From Aulostomus chinensis (lineage: Eukaryota; Chordata; Actinopteri; Syngnathiformes; Aulostomidae): a stretch of 64,000 bases of DNA. The DNA is taken from contig JBBMOA010000002.1 of assembly GCA_037954235.1 (NCBI GenBank), positions 10,022,509 through 10,086,508 on the forward strand, written 5' to 3'. The notes below the pieces were generated by a model. That model was not told where the DNA came from. It saw only the letters and a list, made by a program, of their open reading frames with translations, and did no database searches. The position numbers and the translations under genes are program-made. The stretch's first letter is position 1. Each line of letters opens with the position of its first letter. Shown here one piece after another: positions 14,050 to 28,000 of the stretch.

Positions 14050-17000
14050 TTACCATAATGGGATAGTCTGAGATTGTAATAGCAGCTTCATTCATCAGAG
14101 CTAGTGTGGTACAAACTGACTGCAAAGGCTGCACTTGGTTATTGGGGGATTCATTAGTTCCTAAGAGGAGTTTTTGCAGGTCTAATTGAACTCTATCAGT
14201 CTGATTTGATTGTATTATGTTCAGGAAGGAGTTTATTCATTTGCTTCTGAGCCCATTTCCCAAATGTGGAACTCAGCCTCTCAAAACGACGGGTGAAATT
14301 AAATATGCTTAACTTGTACACTGAGATCAGAACACATGTATTCACTTTGGGTAAAGAGCTGTGAAAACAAAACTGTCCACATTTGCGACGCACTATGAAA
14401 ACAGTTTATGGAGAAATGTGTTTCACACCCAAGTTGGCAGCATTTACTGTGTTAGTGTCTGTCTGTATGTTATTTAACAAAAAGAGAGACCAAACGTACA
14501 AGCAGTAAAAGAAATATAAGCAGTAGGTGACAGTGTTGGCAAAGCTGTTCATGGTTGTCCTTGTGTCCAAAACTGTTCCAAATAATCACACTTACTACAA
14601 ACATATGAAGTATATATCAGAACAAATCATCAAGTCTGCAATTTGAGTTTTATTCTCGGCACCAAGATTCCCAAAATTGTCCGATTGTGGGATTAACACA
14701 GAAGCTCATTATTCATGCAGTTCATTATTAATCTAATTTTCAGTCAGTGTTGTGTCGGATCAAGACTGTTCATGCTCTAAAAGGTTTCGCTGAAAATTCT
14801 GTGTTGAGACCTTTTTTTAAATTCACAATCACAGCTATGAGTTCTCATGGGAATGTGTCTTTCTCTGGCAAAGTTGAGGCGTAATTTGGGTAAACAGATT
14901 CTTGATATGATAATGGTTATGCTTAGGTTTTGGGTTTTTTTTTTTGTCACTGTAAGAAATACATTCATGAACACAAAAAAGGCAACACAATGCATGAAGA
15001 GACTAGCAGCCCAGGTTCCACAGAAATGGATTTGTGTTTGCACAAAGGTTCTTGATTTTTAGGACGGCAAATGTTGTTATTAAGAACGTGCACCAAGTTC
15101 TCTTTTCTTCTCCTACAAAATGTACTGTTCTTTTAATTTCCTCTATTTTCCGAACACAAAACAATTTTCAGCATTCAGTACTGTTTCTAACACCATATTC
15201 ATATTCATCCTTGACAAGATGACAGTAATTGAGGCAAAAGGGAAATGAAGCAAAAGTATAACAATAAATGAAATGCACTCTTAGAGACCGACAATCAGCC
15301 ATTGATTGTTTCTTGTTTCATACTCATAATTTGCAAATTGCGGGTCTTCATTTAATGTGTTCCTCTTCGTGAAATCGAAACTTTAATTTTGCTTTACTTT
15401 TGGTTTTCACACAAAAGACAAAAATCAGTGTCTTTTGTGTAACTCATCGTACAATTGTTATATAATTATGAGACAGCTGGAAGTGTGGATCTTAGAGACT
15501 GTTGTGTGTCTGGGAAACAGTTGCAGATAGACATACACCAAATGAAGCTATTGTCTGGTATTTTCTGTAGTTAAACACATGGACGCTGGAGTCTCAGGTG
15601 CTTGTTTGCTTTCTCAGGGGAACTGTGAAGTAACTGTAGAATGGGGGAACACCCCGAGGCTCCTGCACTACATTACAAACACAGCCATATCGTGCTACGA
15701 CTCCCTCTCTCCTGGCAAATCCCTTCATCTCCTCATCCTTCCATCATCCTTTCATCATCTCCCGTCACTTGCTGCGATTAAAGAAGACAGTAATGGAATA
15801 TCGGATCAGGTCACAGGAGGACGTCTGACTCCATTCTCTTTCGTGTGTGTCGAGTGTGAATTCTCTCAGAAATCCCTTGCGTCTCTGACCTGACCCCCAG
15901 CAGCCTCCGCCTCCAATATGACGGGACCGAGGATTGATCAGCCCTCCTAGAATATTGCTGAAAGGCATCAGTCATTGTAACATGATTAAACAGGTTGGAT
16001 TGTTGCCATGTTGTAGACACATGGGCATAATTGCATTTGCTTCATACCGATTTATGGAGAAAGCAAATTGATTTGCTCCCTTGACAAGCAGAGTGACACT
16101 TGAAAGGTCAAATTGATTCCACCTGAGAAGTCATTGTGCTTGTAAAAGACACTCATACAAATCAACGTAGTAGGAATCTTAACTAACACCACCACCATTT
16201 TTCCTCTGGCTGACTCCTGAAACACCTCAGGGCAAGATAAGTTGAGGGCGGGAGGCCAGCTTCATACACACTGGGCTGGGCCTGGAGATAGCTCATGGCT
16301 CGGTCGCGCATCTGCTCGGCAGGTGTGTGCACGCAAGGTCAGATGTGTGTTCACAAGCACATGTGTGTGCATTCATTTCCAGACATTATTCAAACACACA
16401 TCCTGCTGGTGGCTTCTGCCCACCTCGAGGATATTATAAGTAATTAGCCATGTTTCATTCCATAATCTACACTGATGAGTCATGTCTAATATATAATAAC
16501 AGGATGAGACAGGAATAATAATTTAATTTAGTGTCTTTCATAGATTTATAATAAATACAGTCTTTATAGAGAGAGATGTGACTGGTTGCTATGCTTTATG
16601 AAACATGTACTGACAGTATGTTGGGCTTAGAAAAACAGCGAAGTTAAATTTGAAAGGAATGCTTGATGTTGATTTCAAACTTTTTTTAGTTGACAATGGA
16701 AATGAGACTGATGTCAAAATCCAGCATAGTATGTCAGATTATGACATTAAATATATGACATAACAACATTTAAACAGCAAAACATCCCAGTCAAAAGATT
16801 TAAAAATTCACGTGTGGCCTTTTGTGAACAAAATATTCATGTCATCAGTCTTAAGTATTTTACACAAAGTAACTTTGAACTTAGATGTTGGTCTGACAAT
16901 TTACCTCACAAAAACAGGTCTTGTCGCATATTCAGGAAACCTCAAAAGCTCAAGGACATTGTTACTTCATTGTTTTATCCAACGTTTTACATCCCAGAAG

Positions 17001-20000
17001 TCAATTTTGATGTAACAAAATACTCTGCAAAGAGCTTTTTCTGGCTTTTTATCAATGCCATCTCAATAACAAGCAGAGGAAATGATGAGTTCCATTTCAC
17101 CATTAAAAAAAAACTGTTAAAATGTTTAATGAAATCAGCCCTACATGGATGAAACTGCTGTGCAGGTTGGTGGAAGCAAACAAACAAACAGAATCGTCAA
17201 AGTTCATCCAGTAAAACTCCTAATATCTTCTACGCGGCAGCAGTAACAGAGAATCACCCTTGAATTTCTAAGGCAGTTTTTACAATTCTTTGACCCCGGC
17301 TGATACAAAGCACTCTGACTGTCAGAGATGACAACCAGCGTGGAAGTGGGGCACAATTCTAAGTACCAGTAGCCCAGCTGACCATGAAACCTTTTATGAC
17401 CTAAGCAGTTTTGAAAAAGTAGAGGAGTGCTTGGATCGCCCTCGTGCTCCCATCCTATCTGAGAACCTAACACACACACTTGCATGTGCTAGTGTGTGTT
17501 CTGTGCTGTTTGACTTTGCTGCGATATCTCACCCTCTATTAGAGCTGGCACAAGGATAAATGAGGCCGATGGAGACAGAAGCTTTTGATTATGGTCTTGC
17601 GTGACTGGGGCACCACCCAGACATGCACTGTGTGAGTGTGTGTTTGCAGGACAGAAATAGTTCCTCCACAAATATGTATGTTTTCAGCTTTGTAGGGCTC
17701 GCAGGCAGTGGCCCTCATCTATCATGGCCTCCTGCTATCATGTCATCAGTGTAATTGCTCTTTCCATGTGTTGCGTCTACGTCCCGGAAATCCCTGCCCC
17801 CTATAAAAGTTTCATGTCTTTCTCTGGTTTAAGGTGGCAGATTTATAACCACAGTCAACAGCAGTGTTCAGCCTTGTTACAGAGGCAAAACTTCATCAAA
17901 GACACCCTTTGATATGCTGGATTTCAGCCCACTTTCTTTCTTATTTTTTACTCTTCTGCACCAAGAAAATTGGTTCGAAAAAGTCATTTGTGTATCACAT
18001 CTACATACCTCAGCTTCTATTTTTCCACCAGGGGACAAAATGGTGATAATATCTCAACAAAAGCCAAAGACTTGTGTGGTTTCTATTATTATAGTGGTTT
18101 AAAAAGCTAAAGATGATAAAGGTTTTCCAGCTACTGTGTGGAATAGTTTGCTGTAAGTGATTTGTGAAAGATCGTGGGGTTTCATCAGATCTGGTGGATA
18201 GTGTGGACTTTTTTAGACAGACTTCCTGTCCTCCCTCCATTGTCCCATGCATACCGTCAGAAATAGACACAAACTTTCCATTTAGCTATTTAAAGCAAAT
18301 GAATCTGATAAGGTGCCGCATCCAGGGGCTCACACCTTTTCCCTTATTCACAGTGGGTGTTATCAGCCCGGTGCAGGGTCTTCCTCATCCATAGCTTCTA
18401 CTGTATCTGTATTTGTGTGTTTGGAATCAACTCTGCTATTTCAGATAAAGCTGTACAACAGTAGGAGCATGTAAGTAGTGTTTGTCCAGTTCATTGAGTC
18501 TAAAATGAGGCCACGTCGCCACATTCCAGCTTGGACCTCACTAGGGGCTTGAGTGGGCAGCAGCATCTGACTGGTATTACACTGTCTGGCTCTGTGAAAG
18601 CCTGGAAATCATTTTTCTTCACTTTGAGGCTAAAATACATCAAACTCAAAGTCAAACATGGTGGTAGTGTAATGGTTTCCATCGTGTTACCGATTGCAAT
18701 ATCCTCAGTTTGTCTCTGGCGACATGTCAAGTCCTTCTCCCCATTATTTCCTGTTAAGTCTCTATCATTCACCTTTGCGAAAGGCCAGAAACACTGAAAA
18801 ACTAAAACACAGCCACTCATCACTGTTGATTCTAATTGTGACTTAGATTTCGGTGGTCAACCACACTCGTACTGGAGTTGTTCCATCATATGGAGCCTGC
18901 AACTAAAACTGTTATCTCCTTCATTTTACTTTCCAATAACACAAGTATTCTAACCTCAGACTGCAGATGTATCCGCATCTTCGGTTGGTGGAGGTGTTTT
19001 AATACCTTAACACCTATCAGACTTCACCAGAAGACCGGACTTCATTACAGCTTCAGGCAAGTGGCAGAAATAGTTAGCTTTCTTTTTGATGACATTTTCA
19101 TGGAACACTACAACCTCTGTTTGTGCAGGGTGATCCACCAAACACAGGTACTGGTTTGGGTCATAACTGCCGCTGATGGCTCTTTTATACAGTAGCCCAG
19201 GATAGAAGCCCTCACCATGTTGTAGCTCTTGTTGGGCCATCTTTGACTCTGACTCTTGCTATATTACCAAACCGTCTGCATGATTCTGCCTCCAGTGGGA
19301 CATTATTCTCTTGTCAACCACTCGGAAAGCAAACGCCGAGCATCTTTCTTCGCTAAATGCTGAAGCTGTTTGTATAAGCCAGGATAAAGAGCTGTTATCT
19401 TTGGAAGAGCAGGACGGGTAATTACTGCCGTCCCACTTGCCCTCAGAGTAAACACTCTGGCTGTGCGGTGGCTGTTGTTTAACTGTATTAAGCTACCAGG
19501 GCTCCATACAGATTAATATTATTCATACTCAGACTCTGTAGTTCACAATAGGCCTTAATGATGATGAACTCCTGTACGGCGCATTTTATCATATTTCTGC
19601 AAATCCCAAAATATGCCAACCTATAACAGGAATACCAGATACAGGTTGTACTTCTTTCCCCTCAGTGTGTTTGTATTCAGTGTATTCCTGCCTGCCAGTG
19701 AACCCACCATGAAATGGCTCGGGATCCCTTCAGGAATTCTAAGACGTTTTGTTTTAACAAGCTCGCACACGACCTTTCATTGTGGCCTTATTTTAGTACT
19801 TCACTGGAGTCACTGTAAATCTGCATTAAAGCCTCTTTTACTAAGCTACAAGCGAAAGAGATAATACCAGCCCCAAAGAAGAATCTGCACCATTGTTCCC
19901 GCTCATTTATGTTTGTCTTGATTTTTTTTCTCTCCCACTTTTGCTCATCTGCATTTCCTTTGTTGTTGTTTTTCAATCTCTTTGATTTTCCTTTCATTAG

Positions 20001-21952
20001 AGAGCGATATTTATGAACTTCTGAGGCATCAGCAGCTCTGAGATCTGGGAGACTATAGAGAAACATGGACTAAGCATCTCTAACAGGACCCATATGTTTG
20101 CGAAACCATGTTTTGGTACCGAATTGGGTTTATTACTGAGGAACAATCTCTATCAGTCAAAATACAGATCTGAGCTGAGGTGCCAAGCCTGGGAGCTTGG
20201 GAGGGATGAGTAATGTCTGATAGGCTGAGACATGACAAGTTGATCAAAAATACAAGATGTGAATAAAAATTCCCCCAAAATTGAAGATTTCTGTATAAAC
20301 TCTGACATAGTGAATGTTATACTCATGCGACTGACCAGCTTTTTCCACCGCTGTCGTCCTCTTGGATGTTCCCAAACTAGCTTTGTCCTTCTTCTACTGT
20401 TTCAGCTACGTAAGGTTGCCTTTGCCGCCATCTTCTGGCAGCATTACTTATCGTATTTAATTTACTCCAGTACAGTTGATGGAAACGCACTTAATGTGCT
20501 TTTCTTCTTTTGTGTCTTCTCCACAGTTCACCGAAAATTCACTTGAAGTAACTTGAAAACACAGTTAATGTGTGGAGTTTCCATACAAACACTGTTATTG
20601 ACTGACATTGAATCATAACAGTATTTTGTCTGGCATGTAGGGTTTTACTTTGTGTGTTTTTGTAATGAGTTTTTTACTGTTATTGATATATTTCAACCTT
20701 ACACAAAGAATCACTGGAAGCATCAGTGCTGTCAGCAGAAGTGCTCGTTATGATAACCCCATGCTCACTGCACATGTACATGCTTTCAGATCACATCACG
20801 TCATGTATTCTGAAGCCTTCTAATCAGAACATTGCTCCAGAGCAGCACTTCAACAAAAAGGTATCTTTTTAAACCTTTTTGTAAGGAAATTCTTGATCAG
20901 AGCAAGGTTGAATGTTTTCCCTGTCAGTCAGTACGGTTTACACGGCATAGTCCAGAGAAACCTGGGAAAATATGCAATTTGAAAACAGCAATTTCTGGGC
21001 AGTCCAGACATTTTGGAAAAATAAATTTAGCCAGAAGGTTTTGGTAGAGTCACTGAAATTTGTTTCAGAAATTAAAAAAAAAATAAATAAAAAAAATCTA
21101 TTGCTTAATCTTCCCTTCAAAATTAAATGTTCATTCTCTATCAAACTGTGTAACTTGTCATTCATGTTATCGAAATAAACTCCGCTCCGCTTCACGGAGA
21201 TGCTTGAGCAACAACGTGTGTGAACCTTGACTTGGTGGATGTTGAGATCTCATAGTGTTGGCAATGCCGAGCCTTGGGAGCTAAAAGCGCGTCCAGGAAC
21301 CACGGCTCTGGTACATGTGTTATGATTTCAAGAACATTCATGTTTATGCTGTACAGCATTTTTAGGAAGTCAGGTTTGGAAAGTTTAGCTAGAACAACAA
21401 CAACAAAAGTCCATTTTTTTACAAATATGACAAAGTTCATTTGTGCAGATGTATATTCTGAACTGCAAACATCTGAAATAATGTAACAATCAGTCCTCCC
21501 AACACACACACTAACATGTCTCTGCTCATTGCTCAGTCCAGTAAGTTCCAAATGTCTGATCTCCTTTAAAAGAAAATGATGCATGTCTTCTCAGAAAGAG
21601 GAGGGGAGGGGAGGGAGTGGAAGGGAGGGGGCTGAAGATGGAGAGATAGATGGGGAGTTACAGGAAGATTAAGAGTCAGGATAACTGAGAGATGGAGCGC
21701 TGAAACAGAGATGGAGGAAGATAAAGAAAGCCGCAGGGTACCAGTCATCAAAACCTGAAACAGCAAACCTCACACTGCTGCAAGGTTACACACACTACAC
21801 ACACACGCACACACACACACACGCTCTCTCTCTCTCGCCCCCCCCCCCCACTATAATTGACAGGCAATGTTATGTAACACCTATATGAATATAATGAGCA
21901 TGGATTGAGCCTGAAAAGAAAACACTTTATACATACTAAGGTAGGCACTTAA

Positions 21953-22015
<63 letters not shown>

Positions 22016-25000
22016 TTATGCAAATGAAGTCCACCTCTATCCACACTGCAGGCAGGGAAGGAAGCAAACCGTATTATCTTCAACAATTTACAGCCCAACC
22101 ATTCAGACACAGTTTAGATTATTCATAATCACATGTGCTCTGACTGGACAAACACACACACTCTCACTCACTCTCATACCAATTTCAACACATAGCTGTA
22201 CCTAATTCCAGGTACCGGTACCTATCAGTACATTTTCTGTACTCAAGTTTCTCTCTCACAACAAAACTGCAATTTTAGTTGTAAAAGAGTGAGAACTTCT
22301 CAGTATCCATGTCTGCTGCTGAGTCAGTAAATCAAAAATTATTCACCCATCAACTTGAAGACATGTGTGAGACCATGTATTTTTCAGGTTAGATCTCCTG
22401 CTTTGGTCAACTTTTTCAACACACATGTGAACACAATCACTTTATCATTGTCCTGACTGTCCTGTTTGTGTGGATGAAGCTCGCTGCAGTCACAAGGTCT
22501 CACTCGCTCCCGCCCTCGGTCTTTCTTTCATACCCGATTCATTTGGTCGTCAGTCGTGTGATACCCAACCATCATCGTATCAGAGGATGCTGCATTTGTA
22601 GACTCCTTTCAGTGTTTTTTTTACATGGTTGTTGGACTTTTCCCAGAAACCCATTCGCATTAGTTGACCACAATTTTTATTTCCATTATGTTTCACAGAA
22701 GAAACAACAGAACTGTTACTGTGCAACTGTGCAACTGTGCCATTTCAAAAAGAAACTCTTTATGAACACACAAAAGCTAGACGAGTAATCATTTAAATGG
22801 TTGTGCATTCACTGTTGTAACCAATGTAACACATCATGGTTGTTATTTTTACTAGCTGAAAATATCGCACCCATTGAGGGAGGTCTAGTTTTGCACACCC
22901 ATTTGTGTAAATAAGAAAACCACCCCTGAGAGAACTTGTAGGAGCTCGTTTGTTATCACTCAACTGATCTGATTTACGTGGGAGGGACGGTGTCATTCGT
23001 GGACACAAAATGTTTCGATACAATATCTTGATCCTGTTCTTTAATTCCAAGCACCACCATGGTTACCTGACCTCTAGGACTGTGACTGAAACCTGACCTT
23101 GACAAAAGTATGTATTTTAATCTGAATATAATCCTTCCATAAATCTAGCCAACTCTTTAAATTGCATAAACCTTACGCGAACTTTACCACGGCGTTGATG
23201 CAGCATAAAGAGGACAACACTGCTGCCTCACTATAGAGGGGTTTGGATTACTGGCGTTCCAGGTCCTTTCTGTGTAGAGTTTGCATATTTTCCTTGTGTC
23301 TGTCTGGGTTTCCTCCGGGTGCTCCGGTGTCCCCCACCATCAAAGACGTGTGCTTGCCATGTAAATACTCCTGTCGGTGTCAAAGACACTGGCAGACGTC
23401 CCAGGGTCCTGCATGCAGCTGCTCGCTGCTCTGTGGAGGATGGCTTAAATGCAGAGAATACTTTTTTTTTTTTTTTTGTATCTGTGTACAAAGACAATAA
23501 AGACATTCCAAAGCATGATTGTTTAGGGGGCCTGGTGTGTAGTAATAGTGTGTCACACATGTAGTACACACATCACACTCTCCATGTTGACAGGATTGTC
23601 AATGTGAACACACTTAATGCAGTCCAACTCTTCACCCTGAGCGATTTACATAATCTGGATTGTCTCCACCATGTTACTGTGTAAACGGGTTTATGTCCTC
23701 GACAACATGAGGAATACTGGAAACACACACACACTCTCTCTGAGTCACTCCTGTCCTAATGCTGTTTCCCTTGTGCACTGAAGAAAGCCAAGGCTTCCAC
23801 CTGCAGCTCAGCTACTGGAGGAAGAGATCCAGGAGAAACTACATTGTAACACATGATTCACAGCACTCTCATGTGCGCGTGCACACACACACACACACAC
23901 ACACACACAGTCAACACAACAGCGCGCCCCTGAAGAGAACACTACTAGACACACAATTATGAACAAAGGCACACACTGAAAGATGTTTTCAGAGCTAAGT
24001 GATGGCTTTCTTAACAATCATGTCTAAAAGCAAATCCATCCGTCATATCTGTCTTCATAATCATAATACTGCATTTTTAGCTGTCATTAAAAATCTGAGC
24101 CAAAGATCATATGAATACAGATAGCAGGACTCCTCGATAGAGAGCTTGAGCCACGTCTACAGCTACAATAGCAGTTGCCGGAACAATGTGGTCAGTATTC
24201 AAAACAGAGTGTCCAAAAGGGAGCTGAGTTGATTATAATTAAATTATGTATAAAGCCCCATTCAGTTAGGCCCTTGTTTTGATATTTTACACAATCTCAG
24301 TGTCTGTGGCTGCCGTGTGTGCAGCAGGAGTCACATTAAGCTGCAAAAACAAAAACACACATGTACAATTTAGCTGTAATTATGCTGTCCAGAGAGAAAT
24401 CTGGAAATATCTTTATGACCGTTAGCAAAACTCCTAACAGTCATTATCCTGCATCTTGATCATTTCAAAAGCAGCTTTTGCCAGACAATTTTGCATGAAA
24501 ATGATGGCGCACACTGGTGTTTATTCCCCTGGTTTATGTGCATCTATTCTCCCACCTCTGCACCAGATGCAGGGCTTCTCACCAGATGTATAAAGGGCGA
24601 GTTCAAGGTCAGGAAGCTGTAGACTTGGTATGCTGTGTAGTATCACTGCTCCCGTAGATGTTGATTTTAGCAGTTGAATTACGAAGAACTAATCTGGAAG
24701 TCTTGTTTCCCCTGCTGCTGTTTCCTAACGTGATGAATGCTGATCTGCTAAGTAGCAATATTATGTTTGCGTGAATTGGCAACATCAAGCAGATTAGACG
24801 GACTGGACCTTACAACCTGCTGTTCTCCCTAAATAAACCCAGAAATACTCTCTCCACCCACTGCTGCTTATATCAGAGCAGCCCTGATGAACATCACCAA
24901 ATTAGATGCTAATTGCGATCTATCGCAGAGCCCAGTGCCACACATTGACAATAACAGCCATTGAAATTGTGGTCAGTGAGGTCTCAGCTTATCTGGGAAG

Positions 25001-28000
25001 GCGCAGCAGCATCACTTGAACACACACACGCACAGTCTGTATTAGCGTCTCACCTCGCAAGCATTTACAGTCCAATTACACAGCGAGAGCAAAGCCTGGG
25101 CCCTGTGCTCCAAGTGACCTTGTCCCAGGACAGATTGATGAGGTGCTCTTTTGCTGCAGAAGATCAAATAACTTGGTTCTGGCCTTCATTACCAGGACCG
25201 GGGAGATCTGCAAGGCCTCGGCTCAGCTAATGTTGTCAAAAGCACACTGCACTGATATCAAACTAGCTATTATTTTACAGATATTTCAACTTGTTTTAAA
25301 AATAAATAAATAAAGGTCAGAGGTTATTGAACCTTTTTTGATCAAAAGATTTCAAGTGTTGCCATCTGCTGGAAAGGTCACAGTTGCTTGAGGAAAATAA
25401 TCCGATACGTTTCTGTTTGATTGGACTGTTTGTTCTTCTGTCGTCCTTCCCTTAACTGGATATTTGGCAGTTGAGGAGGAGGCATGGCATCATTTGGCCC
25501 AGTTCATTTCCTGCCAGAGACCATCACACTGGGATCTGATGTGCCTCTCTAATTTTGACAAATCAGATATTGGATTTCATCAGGACGAAGAATGTGAATT
25601 TCTCATTTCTTATTCCTTCGTCCCTTAAGACTATTAAAGCATTCTCACAAACTTAAACATGATGTGTGGTCGTCTTTCATTTTTTTCCTCTGTTCTCATA
25701 CTCCCTTGTATAATCTTTTTTCTCAGTTCCTCCTGAGTTTGGCAAGCGGCCAGCCAACATTTATGCCCACGAGTCCATGGACATTGTCTTTGAGTGTGAG
25801 GTCACAGGGTCACCAGCTCCCACTGTCAAATGGGTCAAGAATGGAGACGCCGTCATCCCCAGTGACTACTTCAAAATTATTGTGAGCAGTCGCACCTTTT
25901 CAAATCTCCTGTATCATCTGTCAGAACGACGTTTCTGCAACTCTGTTAAAACCTTGACTAACTTTCTTCTTGTGTCTCGTTCCATCTGTTTTGTAGAAGG
26001 AACACAATTTGCAGGTTCTGGGTCTGGTCAAGTCGGATGAGGGTTTCTACCAGTGCCTTGCCGAAAACGATGCCGGCAACATTCAGTCCAGCGCTCAGCT
26101 CATCATCCTGGATCATGGTACGCAACTCACCAAAAGCAACCACAAAGCCAATGCACTCAGTTCCTAATAAAACTGGATCAAAGCATCAGTAACACAACAG
26201 TCTCAGATACAACTCGGAAATTTGTCACATCGTATCAGTTTTGCTTGGTGGTCCAAACTGCATATTTGGAAAGAAGGGAATCTGCTTGGAGCCATTTGCA
26301 ACCATCTTATGCCGGTGCTTTGTATTCACAACAGATTATTTTAGTTTCCAGAATCTTCAGCTCTAATTACTTGTGGAAACTTGACTTCTTCCTTGCATGC
26401 AAAGTCAAAAGTTGCGGACAAAATATTTACACAAAACAATGCATGTCATGAAAGAAATACATTGGTATTAGTCTTAAAGCTGCATGAGACAACTTCATAA
26501 AGCCCAATATTTACCCTTTTTTTTGCAATAAGTTCATGAATTGGCTCGAGTGAAAATTGTGTTGACATGGCCTGTTTAGCGTGCCACTAATATCAGGAAG
26601 ACAACACTTCACAAACACCCTGCAAAACCTTGTCAAGTTCCCAAAGCTAGCAGCAAAAATGGGGAGTGTTTAACTAAAGCTCTCGTGCAATTGTCACAAA
26701 CCAAGAACAAATTTCAGTTCAATGAAAAATAAATGATCAGTTTTGTTTGACATGCACAGATAATTAGCTTGACCAATAAAATGAGGTTTCCTTTGGGTTC
26801 AAGTGAATAATTAATCAGCACCAGGTTGACTGCATCATTAACTCAGAGTGAAACCAGCATGAAACACACCCAAAAATTAGGGCCGCCTGATTATGGCAAA
26901 ATAATCCTAATCCTAATTACTTATTGACTTTGGAAACATCATGCAGTTATTGAATGTTCAACAGTGGAATAACTTGAACCCTGAATAGATTTTAGCTGAA
27001 AAACATAGGAAAAAAATGAGAATAAATAAAATATAAACAGATGTTGTTTCCCTGTGGTGCAGACATGAGTGTGATTGGTTCATTAGAACGTTGGAATATG
27101 ACAGATTACTGATGAAATGTAACTTGGCAACGTGACCCAGCCGAGGGGTGAGGAGGTTTTTGGGAGCACCTCTGCAGAGGAGTGCGTGAGCGTGTATAGT
27201 GAGACGGACCCACAGGGATTTGTTCAAGCTGAGGTGAATAAAAAGTTCAGATGTATATTTGGGACAAGTGATGCTTGGTTTGCACACGGTCCATTCCACA
27301 CTCGTGCCACAGAAAGGTTGTGAGAACTTTACTCAGAGACTTTGTGCTTAAATGCTTCATCCTGAGTTGTTTTACCTCAAATGTAAACATTATATCCTGG
27401 GTAAGGGAACTCTCCTGGATTGGTGCTGCGCATCCTTTTTTGATGCATATTCCCCTGCCAAAGTCAAGGGTTTAAGGCTTATTCCCACAGTGGAGCTGCT
27501 AAGTGCTGAACACAACAAAAACAGACACCAAGGACTGTGGATAGGGGCTTAAAAAGTAAGTGCCAGAAGAAAAAAGAAAGCAAGTGTGGGAAATGATTGG
27601 AAAATGTGTGCTCTTGTTTCATTACCTCTAATCATTGAAGGAAATGTAGGACAACATAAATTCAAGATCATTTGCAGAGTCATAACAATCATAGTCTAAC
27701 CCAGAGGGCCAGTAAAAACCTCCCCACAAAAATGAAAACAAGCTGATGAGCTAAAACCTAATTTGAGTATAAAGCATAATCTAAAACAACAACGGAGCAA
27801 CATAAAAACCGCCTGGGGGAACGAAAGCAAAACAATCAAAACAGCAGATATCACATTTTGTGTGTAATTTTAAAAATCACAATCTCTCTTTTCGTCAAGG
27901 AAGATGGCCAAATATAATCAAGTGTGAACTCCCTCTCATATGAAGCAGGTGGCTAATGGATTAGCATATATCAGCGTTCAACCGGTGGCACCCCAGCTGT

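Larger units (their letters stand above)
13849..25726 (+). other. Intron between Ig3 and Ig4 exons (11.9 kb)
   Basis: GT-AG intron (gtagtc...tctcag). It holds a GT/TA array at 13965-14040, a scrap resembling Tc1 transposase at 18640-18675, a G-rich quadruplex-prone tract at 21600-21635, CA/CT/C arrays at 21788-21849, a (AC)29 array at 21955-22012, an L2-like tail copy at 23212-23510, and a CA array at 23882-23909. The remaining sequence shows no coding or RNA signal that I can recognise. Confidence 0.85.
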
